From contig CAJPSM010000024.1 in the NCBI GenBank assembly GCA_905373305.1, positions 1 to 15,553 on the forward strand: a stretch of 15,553 bases of DNA. Direction: 5' to 3'. The stretch is from an uncultured Streptococcus sp. Its GTDB lineage: Bacteria; Bacillota; Bacilli; Lactobacillales; Streptococcaceae. Shown piece by piece: positions 7,374 to 14,235 of the stretch. Under the pieces are notes generated by a model, which was given only the letters and a program-made list of their open reading frames with translations, was not told where the DNA came from and ran no database searches. The number at the start of each line of letters is the position of its first letter. Positions within the stretch are counted from its first letter, which is position 1. The position numbers were made by a program, and so were the translations under genes.

Positions 7374-9035
7374 ATGAGTAATATCAGTTTAACAACACTT
7401 GGTGGTGTACGTGAAAATGGGAAAAATATGTACATCGCTGAAATCGATGATTCTATTTTTGTTTTGGATGCAGGGCTTAAATACCCTGAAAATGAACAAC
7501 TTGGAGTTGATGTCGTCATTCCAAATATGGACTATCTTTTTGAAAATAGTGATCGTATCGCTGGGGTCTTCTTGACCCACGGGCATGCGGATGCCATTGG
7601 TGCTCTGCCTTACCTTTTGGCAGAAGCGAAGGTGCCTGTGTTTGGCTCTGAGTTGACCATTGAGTTGGCGAAACTCTTTGTTAAAGGAAATGATGCGGTT
7701 AAGAAATTCAATGACTTCCATGTGATTGATGAGGATACGGAGATTGATTTTGGAGGGACTGTAGTTTCCTTCTTCCGTACGACTCACTCTATCCCAGAAA
7801 GTTTGGGAGTCGTCTTGAAAACTCCAAAAGGCAGCATTGTTTACACAGGTGATTTCAAGTTTGACCAGACGGCTAGTAAATCCTATGCGACGGATTTTGG
7901 TCGTTTGGCGGAGATTGGCCGTGATGGTGTCTTGGCGCTCCTCAGTGATTCTGCGAATGCAGACAGCAATATCCAGGTGGCGAGCGAGAGTGAAGTTGGA
8001 GAGGAAATTACCCAGACCATTGCGGACTGGGAAGGTCGTATCATTGTTGCGGCAGTTGCCAGCAACCTTTCTCGTATCCAGCAGGTTTTTGATGCTGCTG
8101 CGGATACAGGTCGCCGAGTTGTTTTGACTGGATTTGATATTGAAAATATCGTCCGCACAGCGATTCGTCTCAAAAAATTGTCTTTGGCCAACGAAAGTCT
8201 CTTGATCAAACCCAAAGAAATGTCTCGATTTGAAGACCATGAGTTGATTATCCTTGAGACTGGTCGTATGGGTGAGCCTATTAATGGCCTTCGTAAGATG
8301 TCGATCGGTCGCCACCGTTATGTGGAAATCAAGGACGGTGACCTAGTTTATATCGTAACGACTCCATCTATCGCTAAAGAAGCTGTCATGGCGCGTGTGG
8401 AAAATATGATCTACCAAGCTGGTGGTGTAGTAAAACTCATTACCCAAAGCTTGCGAGTATCAGGACATGGGAATGCGCGTGATTTGCAGTTAATGATCAA
8501 TCTCTTGCAACCCAAGTATCTCTTCCCTATCCAAGGGGAATACCGTGAGTTGGATGCGCATGCCAAGGCTGCCATGGCAGTTGGAATGTTGCCAGAGCGC
8601 ATTTTTATCCCTAAAAAGGGAACGACCATGTCCTATGAACATGGAGACTTTGTCCCAGCTGGAGCAGTTTCCGCAGGTGATGTCTTGATTGACGGAAATG
8701 CCATCGGAGATGTTGGGAATGTTGTCCTTCGTGACCGTAAGGTTTTGTCAGAGGATGGGATTTTTATCGTGGCTATCACTGTCAACCGTCGTGAGAAGAA
8801 AATTGTGGCTAAGGCTCGCGTCCACACGCGTGGATTTGTTTATCTCAAGAAGAGCCGTGATATTCTCCGTGAAAGCTCAGAATTGATTAACCAAACGGTA
8901 GAAGAATATCTTCAAGGTGATGATTTTGACTGGGCAGATCTCAAAGGTAAGGTTCGTGATAATCTGACCAAGTACCTCTTTGATCAAACCAAGCGTCGCC
9001 CAGCAATCTTGCCAGTCGTGATGGAAGCCAAATAA
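7374..9035 (+). CDS. rnjB: Ribonuclease J2 (metallo-beta-lactamase / beta-CASP RNase)
   Basis: A 553-residue beta-CASP ribonuclease of the RNase J family, which degrades and processes mRNA (endonuclease and 5'-3' exonuclease), in Firmicutes usually as a J1/J2 complex. The J2 assignment rests on the motifs. The metal site reads HGHADA (69-74) where J1 enzymes have HGHxDH, so the last His is Ala74. ALLSDSANAD (188-197) matches the J2 pattern. The C-terminal metal region reads PIQGEY with Gln387 where J1 has His. H138 in TTHSIP, D160 in TGD and H365 in SGHGN are kept. It is therefore probably a weak nuclease alone and an accessory subunit of J1. The ATG follows CGGAGG by four bases. It is monocistronic, with its own promoter and terminator. 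Confidence 0.9.
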   Translation: MSNISLTTLGGVRENGKNMYIAEIDDSIFVLDAGLKYPENEQLGVDVVIPNMDYLFENSDRIAGVFLTHGHADAIGALPYLLAEAKVPVFGSELTIELAKLFVKGNDAVKKFNDFHVIDEDTEIDFGGTVVSFFRTTHSIPESLGVVLKTPKGSIVYTGDFKFDQTASKSYATDFGRLAEIGRDGVLALLSDSANADSNIQVASESEVGEEITQTIADWEGRIIVAAVASNLSRIQQVFDAAADTGRRVVLTGFDIENIVRTAIRLKKLSLANESLLIKPKEMSRFEDHELIILETGRMGEPINGLRKMSIGRHRYVEIKDGDLVYIVTTPSIAKEAVMARVENMIYQAGGVVKLITQSLRVSGHGNARDLQLMINLLQPKYLFPIQGEYRELDAHAKAAMAVGMLPERIFIPKKGTTMSYEHGDFVPAGAVSAGDVLIDGNAIGDVGNVVLRDRKVLSEDGIFIVAITVNRREKKIVAKARVHTRGFVYLKKSRDILRESSELINQTVEEYLQGDDFDWADLKGKVRDNLTKYLFDQTKRRPAILPVVMEAK

Positions 9036-9051
9036 TAAGCAGTATACCTAC

Positions 9052-9080
9052 AGAAAAAGTCGAAATTCGGCTTTTTCTTA
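9052..9080 (+). terminator. rnjB terminator
   Basis: An 11-bp stem, 9052-9062 with 9068-9078 (one T-G pair), and an AAATT loop. The descending arm itself carries T5, and little T follows, so read-through into estA is possible. The estA ribosome binding site starts 12 bases later. Confidence 0.75.
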
Positions 9081-9103
9081 TAGAATAGTAAAAGGAGAAA
9101 ACC

Positions 9104-9883
9104 ATGGCAGTTATGAATATCGAGTATTACTCTGAAGTGTTGGATATGGAGTGGGGTGTTACTGTGCTCTATCCAGATGCCAGTCGGGTAACTGAACCAG
9201 ATTGTAAAGATATTCCTGTTCTTTATCTTTTGCATGGAATGTCAGGAAATCAGAATAGCTGGCTCAAGCGAACCAATGTCGAGCGCTTGTTGCGGGGAAC
9301 CAATCTCATTGTTATCATGCCCAATACTAGCAATGGCTGGTACACTGATACCCAGTACGGTTTTGACTACTTTACTGCTCTGGCAGAAGAGTTGCCTCAG
9401 GTTATGAAACGTTTCTTCCCCAATATGACCAGCAAGCGAGAAAAGACCTTCATTGCGGGTCTCTCCATGGGTGGTTATGGTTCCTTCAAGCTGGCTCTCG
9501 CAACCAATCGTTTTTCTCATGCGGCTAGTTTTTCTGGTGCACTCAGTTTCCAAGAATTTTCTCCTGAAAGTCAGGATTTGGGCTCTCTTGCCTACTGGCG
9601 AGGAGTTTTTGGAGAAATCAAAGATTGGACAACTAGCCCCCATTCGCTTGAGAGTATCGCTGCGAAATCGGATAAAAAAACCAAACTTTGGGCTTGGTGT
9701 GGCGAACAAGACTATCTCTACTCAGCCAATAAGCTCGCTGTGAAAAATCTTAAAAAGCTTGGTTTTGAAGTAACCTATAGTCATAGTGCTGGCACTCATG
9801 AGTGGTACTACTGGGAAAAACAATTGGAGCGTTTTTTGGCTACTCTACCAATTGACTTTGTTTTGGAAGAGCGCTTATCTTAG
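9104..9883 (+). CDS. estA: Esterase EstA (tributyrin esterase, esterase D-like alpha/beta hydrolase)
   Basis: A 259-residue serine esterase of the S-formylglutathione hydrolase / esterase D family. Key residues: oxyanion strand LYLLHGMSGN (40-49), nucleophile elbow GLSMG with Ser121, acid Asp203 in GEQDY and His232 in GTHEWYYW. This matches the Ser-Asp-His triad described for pneumococcal EstA, which hydrolyses short-chain acyl esters and acetylated sugars. No signal peptide is seen, so it is cytoplasmic or exported by an unusual route. The ATG at 9104 has AAAAGGAG at ideal distance. TAGAAT at 9081-9086 could be its own -10, but no good -35 is present; alternatively it is read through from rnjB. 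Confidence 0.93.
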   Translation: MAVMNIEYYSEVLDMEWGVTVLYPDASRVTEPDCKDIPVLYLLHGMSGNQNSWLKRTNVERLLRGTNLIVIMPNTSNGWYTDTQYGFDYFTALAEELPQVMKRFFPNMTSKREKTFIAGLSMGGYGSFKLALATNRFSHAASFSGALSFQEFSPESQDLGSLAYWRGVFGEIKDWTTSPHSLESIAAKSDKKTKLWAWCGEQDYLYSANKLAVKNLKKLGFEVTYSHSAGTHEWYYWEKQLERFLATLPIDFVLEERLS

Positions 9884-9918
9884 TTTTAGGTTTCTTTCAG
9901 TTTTTTTGAGTAAAATAG

Positions 9919-9972
9919 AGAATCTATCTTGATTATGGGAGACCATCGATTTTAAGATAGATTCTTATTTTT
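9919..9972 (+). terminator. Long hairpin between estA and the metalloprotease gene, probable terminator
   Basis: A perfect 12-bp inverted repeat (9919-9930 with 9954-9965) is followed by TATTTTT. The 23-base interior holds a second small hairpin, ATGG-GAGA-CCAT (9935-9946), with a GNRA loop. The overall shape is more elaborate than the other terminators here. It lies between the stop of estA and the ribosome binding site of the next gene. Confidence 0.65.
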
Positions 9973-9989
9973 ATGAAAGGAGGGGCGTC

Positions 9990-10691
9990 ATGTTCTGGAT
10001 TGTTCGATTATTCTTCCGATTTCTTTTGGGAATTTGGCGTTTCTTCTGGCGTCTGGTTTGGACTGTGGTTATTTTACTACTCATTGCCTTTGGAGTGCTA
10101 TGGTATCTGACAGGTGATTTTCATTCTGCGGTCAATCAGGTTGAAAAAATGAGTAAAATTGGTCAAGGTGGCTGGAATCAATGGAAGGAGACGGGAACAC
10201 TAGAAGTCTTGTCTCAGACAGACAGTCACCAACATGCTGAAGGCAAGTGGGCTCAGGCCTCAGCTCGTATCTATATTGAGCCTCAAATGGATGAGACCTT
10301 CCAAGGTGCCTATGCAGAAGCCATAAAAAACTGGAATCAAACGGGAGCCTTTACCTTTGAGGTGGTTGCGGATCCTAGTCAGGCAGATATTGTGGCAAGT
10401 GAGATGAATGATGGTTCGACCGCTGTAGCAGGTCAAGCCGAGAGTCAAACCAATTTGTTGACCAATCAATTTATATCTGTAACGGTTCGCCTGAATCACT
10501 ATTATCTATCCAATCCAAACTATGGTTATTCTTATGAACGGATCGTGCACACGGCGGAGCACGAGCTGGGGCATGCCATCGGATTGGATCATACCAACGA
10601 AACTTCTGTCATGCAACCGGCAGGTTCCTACTATGGGATTCAGCCTCGGGATGTGACAGCTGTTCAAGAACTCTATACCAGTAGCGACTAG
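9990..10691 (+). CDS. Membrane-anchored zinc metalloprotease (matrixin-like, M10/M57 type)
   Basis: A 233-residue protein with an Arg/Trp/Phe-rich cytoplasmic N-terminus, one membrane helix (about 23-41) and an extracytoplasmic domain. The zinc site HELGHAIGLDH (191-201) is the full HExxHxxGxxH of metzincins, with Glu192 as catalytic base. The Met-turn is SVMQP (Met208). The strand/helix pattern before it (ARIYIEP, then AIKNW) resembles matrixins. There is no recognisable cysteine-switch propeptide and no cysteine at all. It should cut proteins at the outer face of the membrane; the substrate is unknown. The ATG follows AAAGGAGG by six bases. The promoter is unclear: a weak TTGATT-N18-TAAGAT lies inside the upstream hairpin. 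A terminator follows. Confidence 0.85.
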   Translation: MFWIVRLFFRFLLGIWRFFWRLVWTVVILLLIAFGVLWYLTGDFHSAVNQVEKMSKIGQGGWNQWKETGTLEVLSQTDSHQHAEGKWAQASARIYIEPQMDETFQGAYAEAIKNWNQTGAFTFEVVADPSQADIVASEMNDGSTAVAGQAESQTNLLTNQFISVTVRLNHYYLSNPNYGYSYERIVHTAEHELGHAIGLDHTNETSVMQPAGSYYGIQPRDVTAVQELYTSSD

Positions 10692-10720
10692 ATGAAGTCG
10701 GTGCAATCTGAAATGAAATC

Positions 10721-10755
10721 AAAGCTCCTCCATCAAGTGATTGGTGGGGCTTTTT
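10721..10755 (+). terminator. Metalloprotease gene terminator
   Basis: A 12-bp stem, 10721-10732 with 10742-10753, contains one T-G pair and one mismatch and ends in T5. The T tract lies just upstream of the uvrC promoter. Confidence 0.85.
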
Positions 10756-10777
10756 GTTCGTCCTGTTACGGCCTTTT

Positions 10778-10786
10778 TGCTATAAT
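10778..10786 (+). promoter_or_regulatory. uvrC promoter (extended -10), predicting a leaderless mRNA
   Basis: A perfect TGCTATAAT lies only 6 bases before the ATG at 10793. Transcription would start at about 10792-10794, on the start codon itself. No ribosome binding site is present between the -10 and the ATG. Confidence 0.75.
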
Positions 10787-10792
10787 GGAACT

Positions 10793-12613
10793 ATGAATAA
10801 CTTGATTAAATCAAAACTAGAGCTTTTGCCGACCAGCCCTGGTTGTTACATTCACAAGGATAAAAATGGCACCATTATCTATGTAGGAAAAGCTAAAAAT
10901 CTGCGTAACCGCGTGAGGTCCTATTTCCGTGGAAGTCACGATACCAAGACAGAGGCCTTGGTGTCTGAAATTGTGGATTTTGAATTTATTGTTACTGAGT
11001 CCAATATTGAGGCGCTTCTCCTAGAAATCAACCTCATCAAGGAAAATAAGCCCAAGTACAATATCATGCTCAAGGATGATAAGTCCTATCCTTTTATCAA
11101 AATTACCAATGAGCGCTATCCTCGATTGATTATCACCCGTCAGGTCAAAAAGGACGGTGGTCTTTATTTTGGACCCTATCCCGATGTTGGAGCGGCCAAT
11201 GAAATCAAGCGACTACTGGATCGGATTTTCCCTTTTCGGAAATGTACCAATCCGCCGTCTAAGGTCTGTTTTTACTACCATATCGGCCAATGTATGGCCC
11301 ACACCATCTGTAAGAAGGATGAGGCTTATTTCCAGTCCATGGCTCAGGAGGTTTCTGATTTCCTAAAAGGACAGGATGATAAAATCATTGATGACCTAAA
11401 GGGCAAGATGGCAAAGGCAGCTCAAAGTATGGAGTTTGAACGTGCGGCGGAATACCGTGACCTGATTCAGGCGATTGGAACACTTCGGACTAAGCAACGG
11501 GTCATGGCTAAGGATTTGCAAAATCGCGACGTCTTTGGCTACTATGTGGACAAGGGCTGGATGTGTGTTCAGGTTTTCTTTGTTCGTCAGGGCAAACTCA
11601 TCGAGCGGGATGTCAACCTTTTCCCCTACTACAATGATCCGGATGAGGACTTCTTGACCTATGTGGGGCAGTTTTATCAAGAAAAATCCCACCTGGTTCC
11701 CAATGAGGTGCTGATTCCGCAGGATATCGATGAAGAAGCCATTAAGGCCTTGGTGGATACCAAGATTCTCAAACCCCAGCGTGGAGAGAAAAAACAGCTG
11801 GTTAATCTAGCCATAAAAAATGCCCGTGTTAGTCTGGAGCAGAAGTTCAATCTTCTAGAAAAATCTGTCGAAAAGACTCAGGGAGCTATTGAAAATCTAG
11901 GTCGTTTGCTCCAAATCCCGACCCCAGTCCGTATTGAGTCCTTCGACAACTCCAATATCATGGGAACTAGCCCTGTTTCGGCCATGGTGGTCTTTGTCAA
12001 TGGTAAACCGAGTAAGAAGGATTACCGTAAGTATAAAATCAAGACTGTAGTTGGACCGGACGACTATGCCAGCATGAGAGAAGTCATTCGCAGACGCTAT
12101 GGTCGAGTACAGCGTGACGGCTTGACTCCTCCAGATTTGATTGTGATTGATGGGGGACAAGGTCAAGTCAATATCGCTAAGCAAGTCATCCAAGAGGAGC
12201 TGGGCTTGGATATTCCAATTGCAGGTCTGCAAAAGAATGACAAGCACCAAACCCATGAATTGCTCTTTGGAGATCCGCTGGAGGTGGTGGAGTTGTCTCG
12301 CAATTCTCAGGAATTTTTCCTCCTCCAACGCATTCAAGATGAGGTGCACCGTTTTGCCATCACCTTCCACCGGCAACTGCGCTCCAAAAACTCCTTTTCA
12401 TCCCAATTGGATGGTATTGACGGCCTAGGACCTAAGCGCAAGCAAAATCTTATGAAGCATTTCAAGTCCTTGACTAAAATCAAGGAAGCTAGTGTGGATG
12501 AGATTGTCGAAGTTGGGGTGCCAAGAGCAGTGGCAGAAGCTGTGCAAAGAAAGTTGAACCCAGAAGAAGTGGAATTGGCTCAAGTGGCAGAACCAATAAA
12601 AGAATTAGAATAA
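10793..12613 (+). CDS. uvrC: Excinuclease ABC subunit C
   Basis: A 606-residue UvrC, the nuclease that makes both incisions of nucleotide excision repair after UvrA/UvrB mark the lesion. Domain order: GIY-YIG nuclease (about 12-95: GCYIHKD, IIYVGKAKNLRNR with Tyr30 and Arg40, Glu78); cysteine cluster C151, C159, C167, C173, expected for an iron-sulphur site; UVR helix pair binding UvrB (about 203-230); RNase H-like nuclease with Asp385 in ESFDNS, Asp453 in VIDGGQG and His519 in DEVHRFA; tandem helix-hairpin-helix at 540-590. The frame is open from a TTG at 10754, but that codon is upstream of the promoter and inside the terminator T tract. The ATG at 10793 gives the expected MNNLIKSKLELLP start. 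Confidence 0.97.
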   Translation: MNNLIKSKLELLPTSPGCYIHKDKNGTIIYVGKAKNLRNRVRSYFRGSHDTKTEALVSEIVDFEFIVTESNIEALLLEINLIKENKPKYNIMLKDDKSYPFIKITNERYPRLIITRQVKKDGGLYFGPYPDVGAANEIKRLLDRIFPFRKCTNPPSKVCFYYHIGQCMAHTICKKDEAYFQSMAQEVSDFLKGQDDKIIDDLKGKMAKAAQSMEFERAAEYRDLIQAIGTLRTKQRVMAKDLQNRDVFGYYVDKGWMCVQVFFVRQGKLIERDVNLFPYYNDPDEDFLTYVGQFYQEKSHLVPNEVLIPQDIDEEAIKALVDTKILKPQRGEKKQLVNLAIKNARVSLEQKFNLLEKSVEKTQGAIENLGRLLQIPTPVRIESFDNSNIMGTSPVSAMVVFVNGKPSKKDYRKYKIKTVVGPDDYASMREVIRRRYGRVQRDGLTPPDLIVIDGGQGQVNIAKQVIQEELGLDIPIAGLQKNDKHQTHELLFGDPLEVVELSRNSQEFFLLQRIQDEVHRFAITFHRQLRSKNSFSSQLDGIDGLGPKRKQNLMKHFKSLTKIKEASVDEIVEVGVPRAVAEAVQRKLNPEEVELAQVAEPIKELE

Positions 12614-12637
12614 GTGGCTAGATAGAAAGTAGAAGAT

Positions 12638-13084
12638 ATGATTAGGATTGAGATTGACAGAGATATACTCCTTTTTTTACGATTTGCTTACTTTGGGAAT
12701 TCAAAAGATTTATTTTTAGCTGCAACTACTCGAGCCTATCTGGATTTTAATCGAACTTTGCGCTTTCATGGCATGCCAGATGAAGATCGCTTGGAGATGA
12801 GAAAACAGGCTTCAAAGTGTATCAAAGAAGCAATTTTAAATCTATTGGATCGGGATAAATTGTGTCAAACTGATTTTGATAGTTGGCATCATAGGACTTG
12901 TGACACTGTTATAGACTGCTATCGCTCAAATGGGATTCGATTCACTTATGGTCATGCTCAAAAGTGGATTAATATGACTTTCAAGTATCTCTATATGCTG
13001 GAGGCTGTACCCCTAGACTCCGTTTTTCCTTTTTTACACGTACCGATAGATAACATCGTGTTAAAGAGGGTTAAAAACAGTTAA
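12638..13084 (+). CDS. Unrecognised protein, truncated by a frameshift
   Basis: The uninterrupted frame gives 148 residues beginning MIRIEIDRDILLFLRF. I do not recognise a family. It is soluble-looking, rich in aromatic and charged residues, with a central HHRTCDTVIDCYR and YGHAQKWINMTFKYLYML segment. It starts 24 bases after uvrC with only a weak ribosome binding site (AGAAAGTAGAAG) and is probably co-transcribed with it. The stop at 13082 appears premature. From 13075 the -1 frame continues as convincing protein to a TGA at 13242, which overlaps the next ATG. Restoring one A to the A5 run at 13073-13077 would give a 201-residue protein. As it stands the product lacks about the last quarter. 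Confidence 0.65.
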   Translation: MIRIEIDRDILLFLRFAYFGNSKDLFLAATTRAYLDFNRTLRFHGMPDEDRLEMRKQASKCIKEAILNLLDRDKLCQTDFDSWHHRTCDTVIDCYRSNGIRFTYGHAQKWINMTFKYLYMLEAVPLDSVFPFLHVPIDNIVLKRVKNS

Positions 13085-13242
13085 AAATCTCAATACCTTC
13101 TCAATCGTGGAGTAGTTGGGGAGATTACGCCTTTTATCTTCAATATCAAGAACATTTGAGGAAAAGAATAGGCAAGGAAGCTCCTCTTCGTTGGGAATTT
13201 CACAATTGGCTAGATGAAATAGAAAAAGGAAAACCATCATGA
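13075..13242 (+). pseudogene. Frame-shifted C-terminal remainder of the preceding gene
   Basis: This frame opens right after a TAA at 13072-13074 and runs to TGA at 13240-13242. It has no start codon or ribosome binding site of its own but reads as typical protein (SWSSWGDYAFYLQYQ, LRWEFHNWLDEIEKG). Its stop overlaps the phosphoesterase start in an ATGA arrangement, usual for coupled genes. The disrupted gene therefore spans 12638-13242. A one-base deletion, a sequencing error or ribosomal slippage could each explain it. Confidence 0.7.
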
Positions 13243-14084
13243 ACCATAAAATCGCAATTTTATCAGATATTCATGGTAATGCGACGGCCTTAGAAGCAGT
13301 GATTGCAGATGCCAAAGCTCAAGGAGTCAGTGAGTACTGGCTTTTGGGAGATATTTTTCTTCCAGGTCCGGGTGCAAATGACTTGGTCGCCCTGCTAAAG
13401 GACCTTCCTATCACAGCAAGTGTTCGAGGTAATTGGGATGATTGTGTCCTTGAGGCCTTGGATGGGGAATACGGTTTGGAAAATCCGCAAGACATCCAGC
13501 TCATGCGAATGACCCAATTTTTGATGGAGCGAATGGATCCTGCAACGATTGTCTGGCTACGAAGCTTGCCTTTGCTGGAAAAGAAAGAAGTTGACGGGCT
13601 GCGCTTTTCACTCTCGCATAACCTGCCTGACAAAAACTATGGGAGTGACTTGCTGGTTGACAATGATACGGAGAAATTTGACCAGCTACTTGATGAGGAG
13701 ACAGATGTAGCAATTTACGGTCATGTCCACAAGCAGTTGCTTCGTTATGGAAGCCAAGGGCAACAAATCATCAATCCAGGTACCATTGGTATGCCTTATT
13801 TTAATTGGGAAAAGTTAAAAAATCACCGTGCCCAGTATGCCGTGATAGAGGTTGAGGATGGGGAATTGGCAAATATCCAATTTCGTAAGGTTGCTTATGA
13901 CTATGAAGCGGAGTTAGAATTGGCCAAGTCCAAGGGCCTTCCCTTTATCGAAATGTATGAAGAGCTACGCCGAGATGACAATTATCAGGGGCACAATCTA
14001 GAATTCTTAGCTAGATTAATTGAAAAGCATGGGTATGTAGAGGATGTAAAGAATTATTTTGATTTTTTGCAAAGTGAGAAATAA
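13239..14084 (+). CDS. YfcE/MPE-family metallophosphoesterase
   Basis: A 281-residue calcineurin-like phosphoesterase with the complete two-metal set: SDIHGN (Asp10, His12), LLGDIF (Asp38), GNWDD (Asn65, Asp67), His127 in SLSHN, GHVHKQ (His162, His164) and INPGTIG. It hydrolyses phosphomonoesters or phosphodiesters in the cytoplasm. Substrate is unknown; nucleotides are common for the family. The last 80 residues form an acidic helical tail beyond the usual domain. The ATG at 13239 overlaps the TGA of the broken upstream frame, with AGAAAAAGG as ribosome binding site, so it is probably translationally coupled and part of the uvrC transcription unit. No clear terminator follows. Confidence 0.92.
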   Translation: MNHKIAILSDIHGNATALEAVIADAKAQGVSEYWLLGDIFLPGPGANDLVALLKDLPITASVRGNWDDCVLEALDGEYGLENPQDIQLMRMTQFLMERMDPATIVWLRSLPLLEKKEVDGLRFSLSHNLPDKNYGSDLLVDNDTEKFDQLLDEETDVAIYGHVHKQLLRYGSQGQQIINPGTIGMPYFNWEKLKNHRAQYAVIEVEDGELANIQFRKVAYDYEAELELAKSKGLPFIEMYEELRRDDNYQGHNLEFLARLIEKHGYVEDVKNYFDFLQSEK

Positions 14085-14086
14085 AA

Positions 14087-14175
14087 TGGACACCCTTAAT
14101 TTGAAGTGAGGTTTGTAGTCGAATCGCTTAGAAAAGAGTCAGACAATAAGGAAGAAAAGATGGCTTAGCTAAAGT
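14087..14175 (+). mobile_element. Possible decayed IS3-family left end
   Basis: The stretch starts with TGGACACCC, of the kind that ends IS3/IS150-group elements. About 60 bases later it has AAGGAAG followed by ATGGCTTAGCTAAAG (from 14160). That would read M-A-stop-L-K and resembles the start of a transposase orfA (M-A-K-L-K) with one change. Nothing of the remaining element or a matching right end is present. The recognition is from memory of such ends and is weak. Confidence 0.25.
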
Positions 14176-14204
14176 TTGACATTGAAATTATTTTGTTATA
14201 CAAT
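14176..14204 (+). promoter_or_regulatory. Lipoprotein gene promoter
   Basis: Consensus -35 TTGACA (14176-14181), a 17-base spacer and TACAAT (14199-14204). The leader is about 25 bases and contains AAAAAGGAGA before the ATG at 14236. Confidence 0.88.
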
Positions 14205-14235
14205 GAACTTAATTCTTAATAAAAAGGAGAACATT

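Noticed and set aside
7389..8315. Long minus-strand open frame of 308 codons opposite rnjB
   Set aside because: It lies entirely within rnjB, whose protein has clear family motifs; the reverse frame has no ribosome binding site or recognisable domain. Similar shadows opposite recJ (5128-5754, 6574-7140) and uvrC (11897-12376) were left out for the same reason.
10754..10792. Upstream extension of UvrC from a TTG
   Set aside because: It would start inside the terminator T tract, upstream of the promoter, and adds residues (FVLLRPFCYNGT) not expected in UvrC.
13075..13242. Independent small gene upstream of the phosphoesterase
   Set aside because: It has no start codon with a ribosome binding site near its beginning; it is better explained as the shifted end of the gene at 12638.
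14176..14235. Upstream extension of the lipoprotein from a TTG
   Set aside because: The TTG is the -35 element itself, and the extension would bury the lipoprotein signal peptide behind 20 residues.
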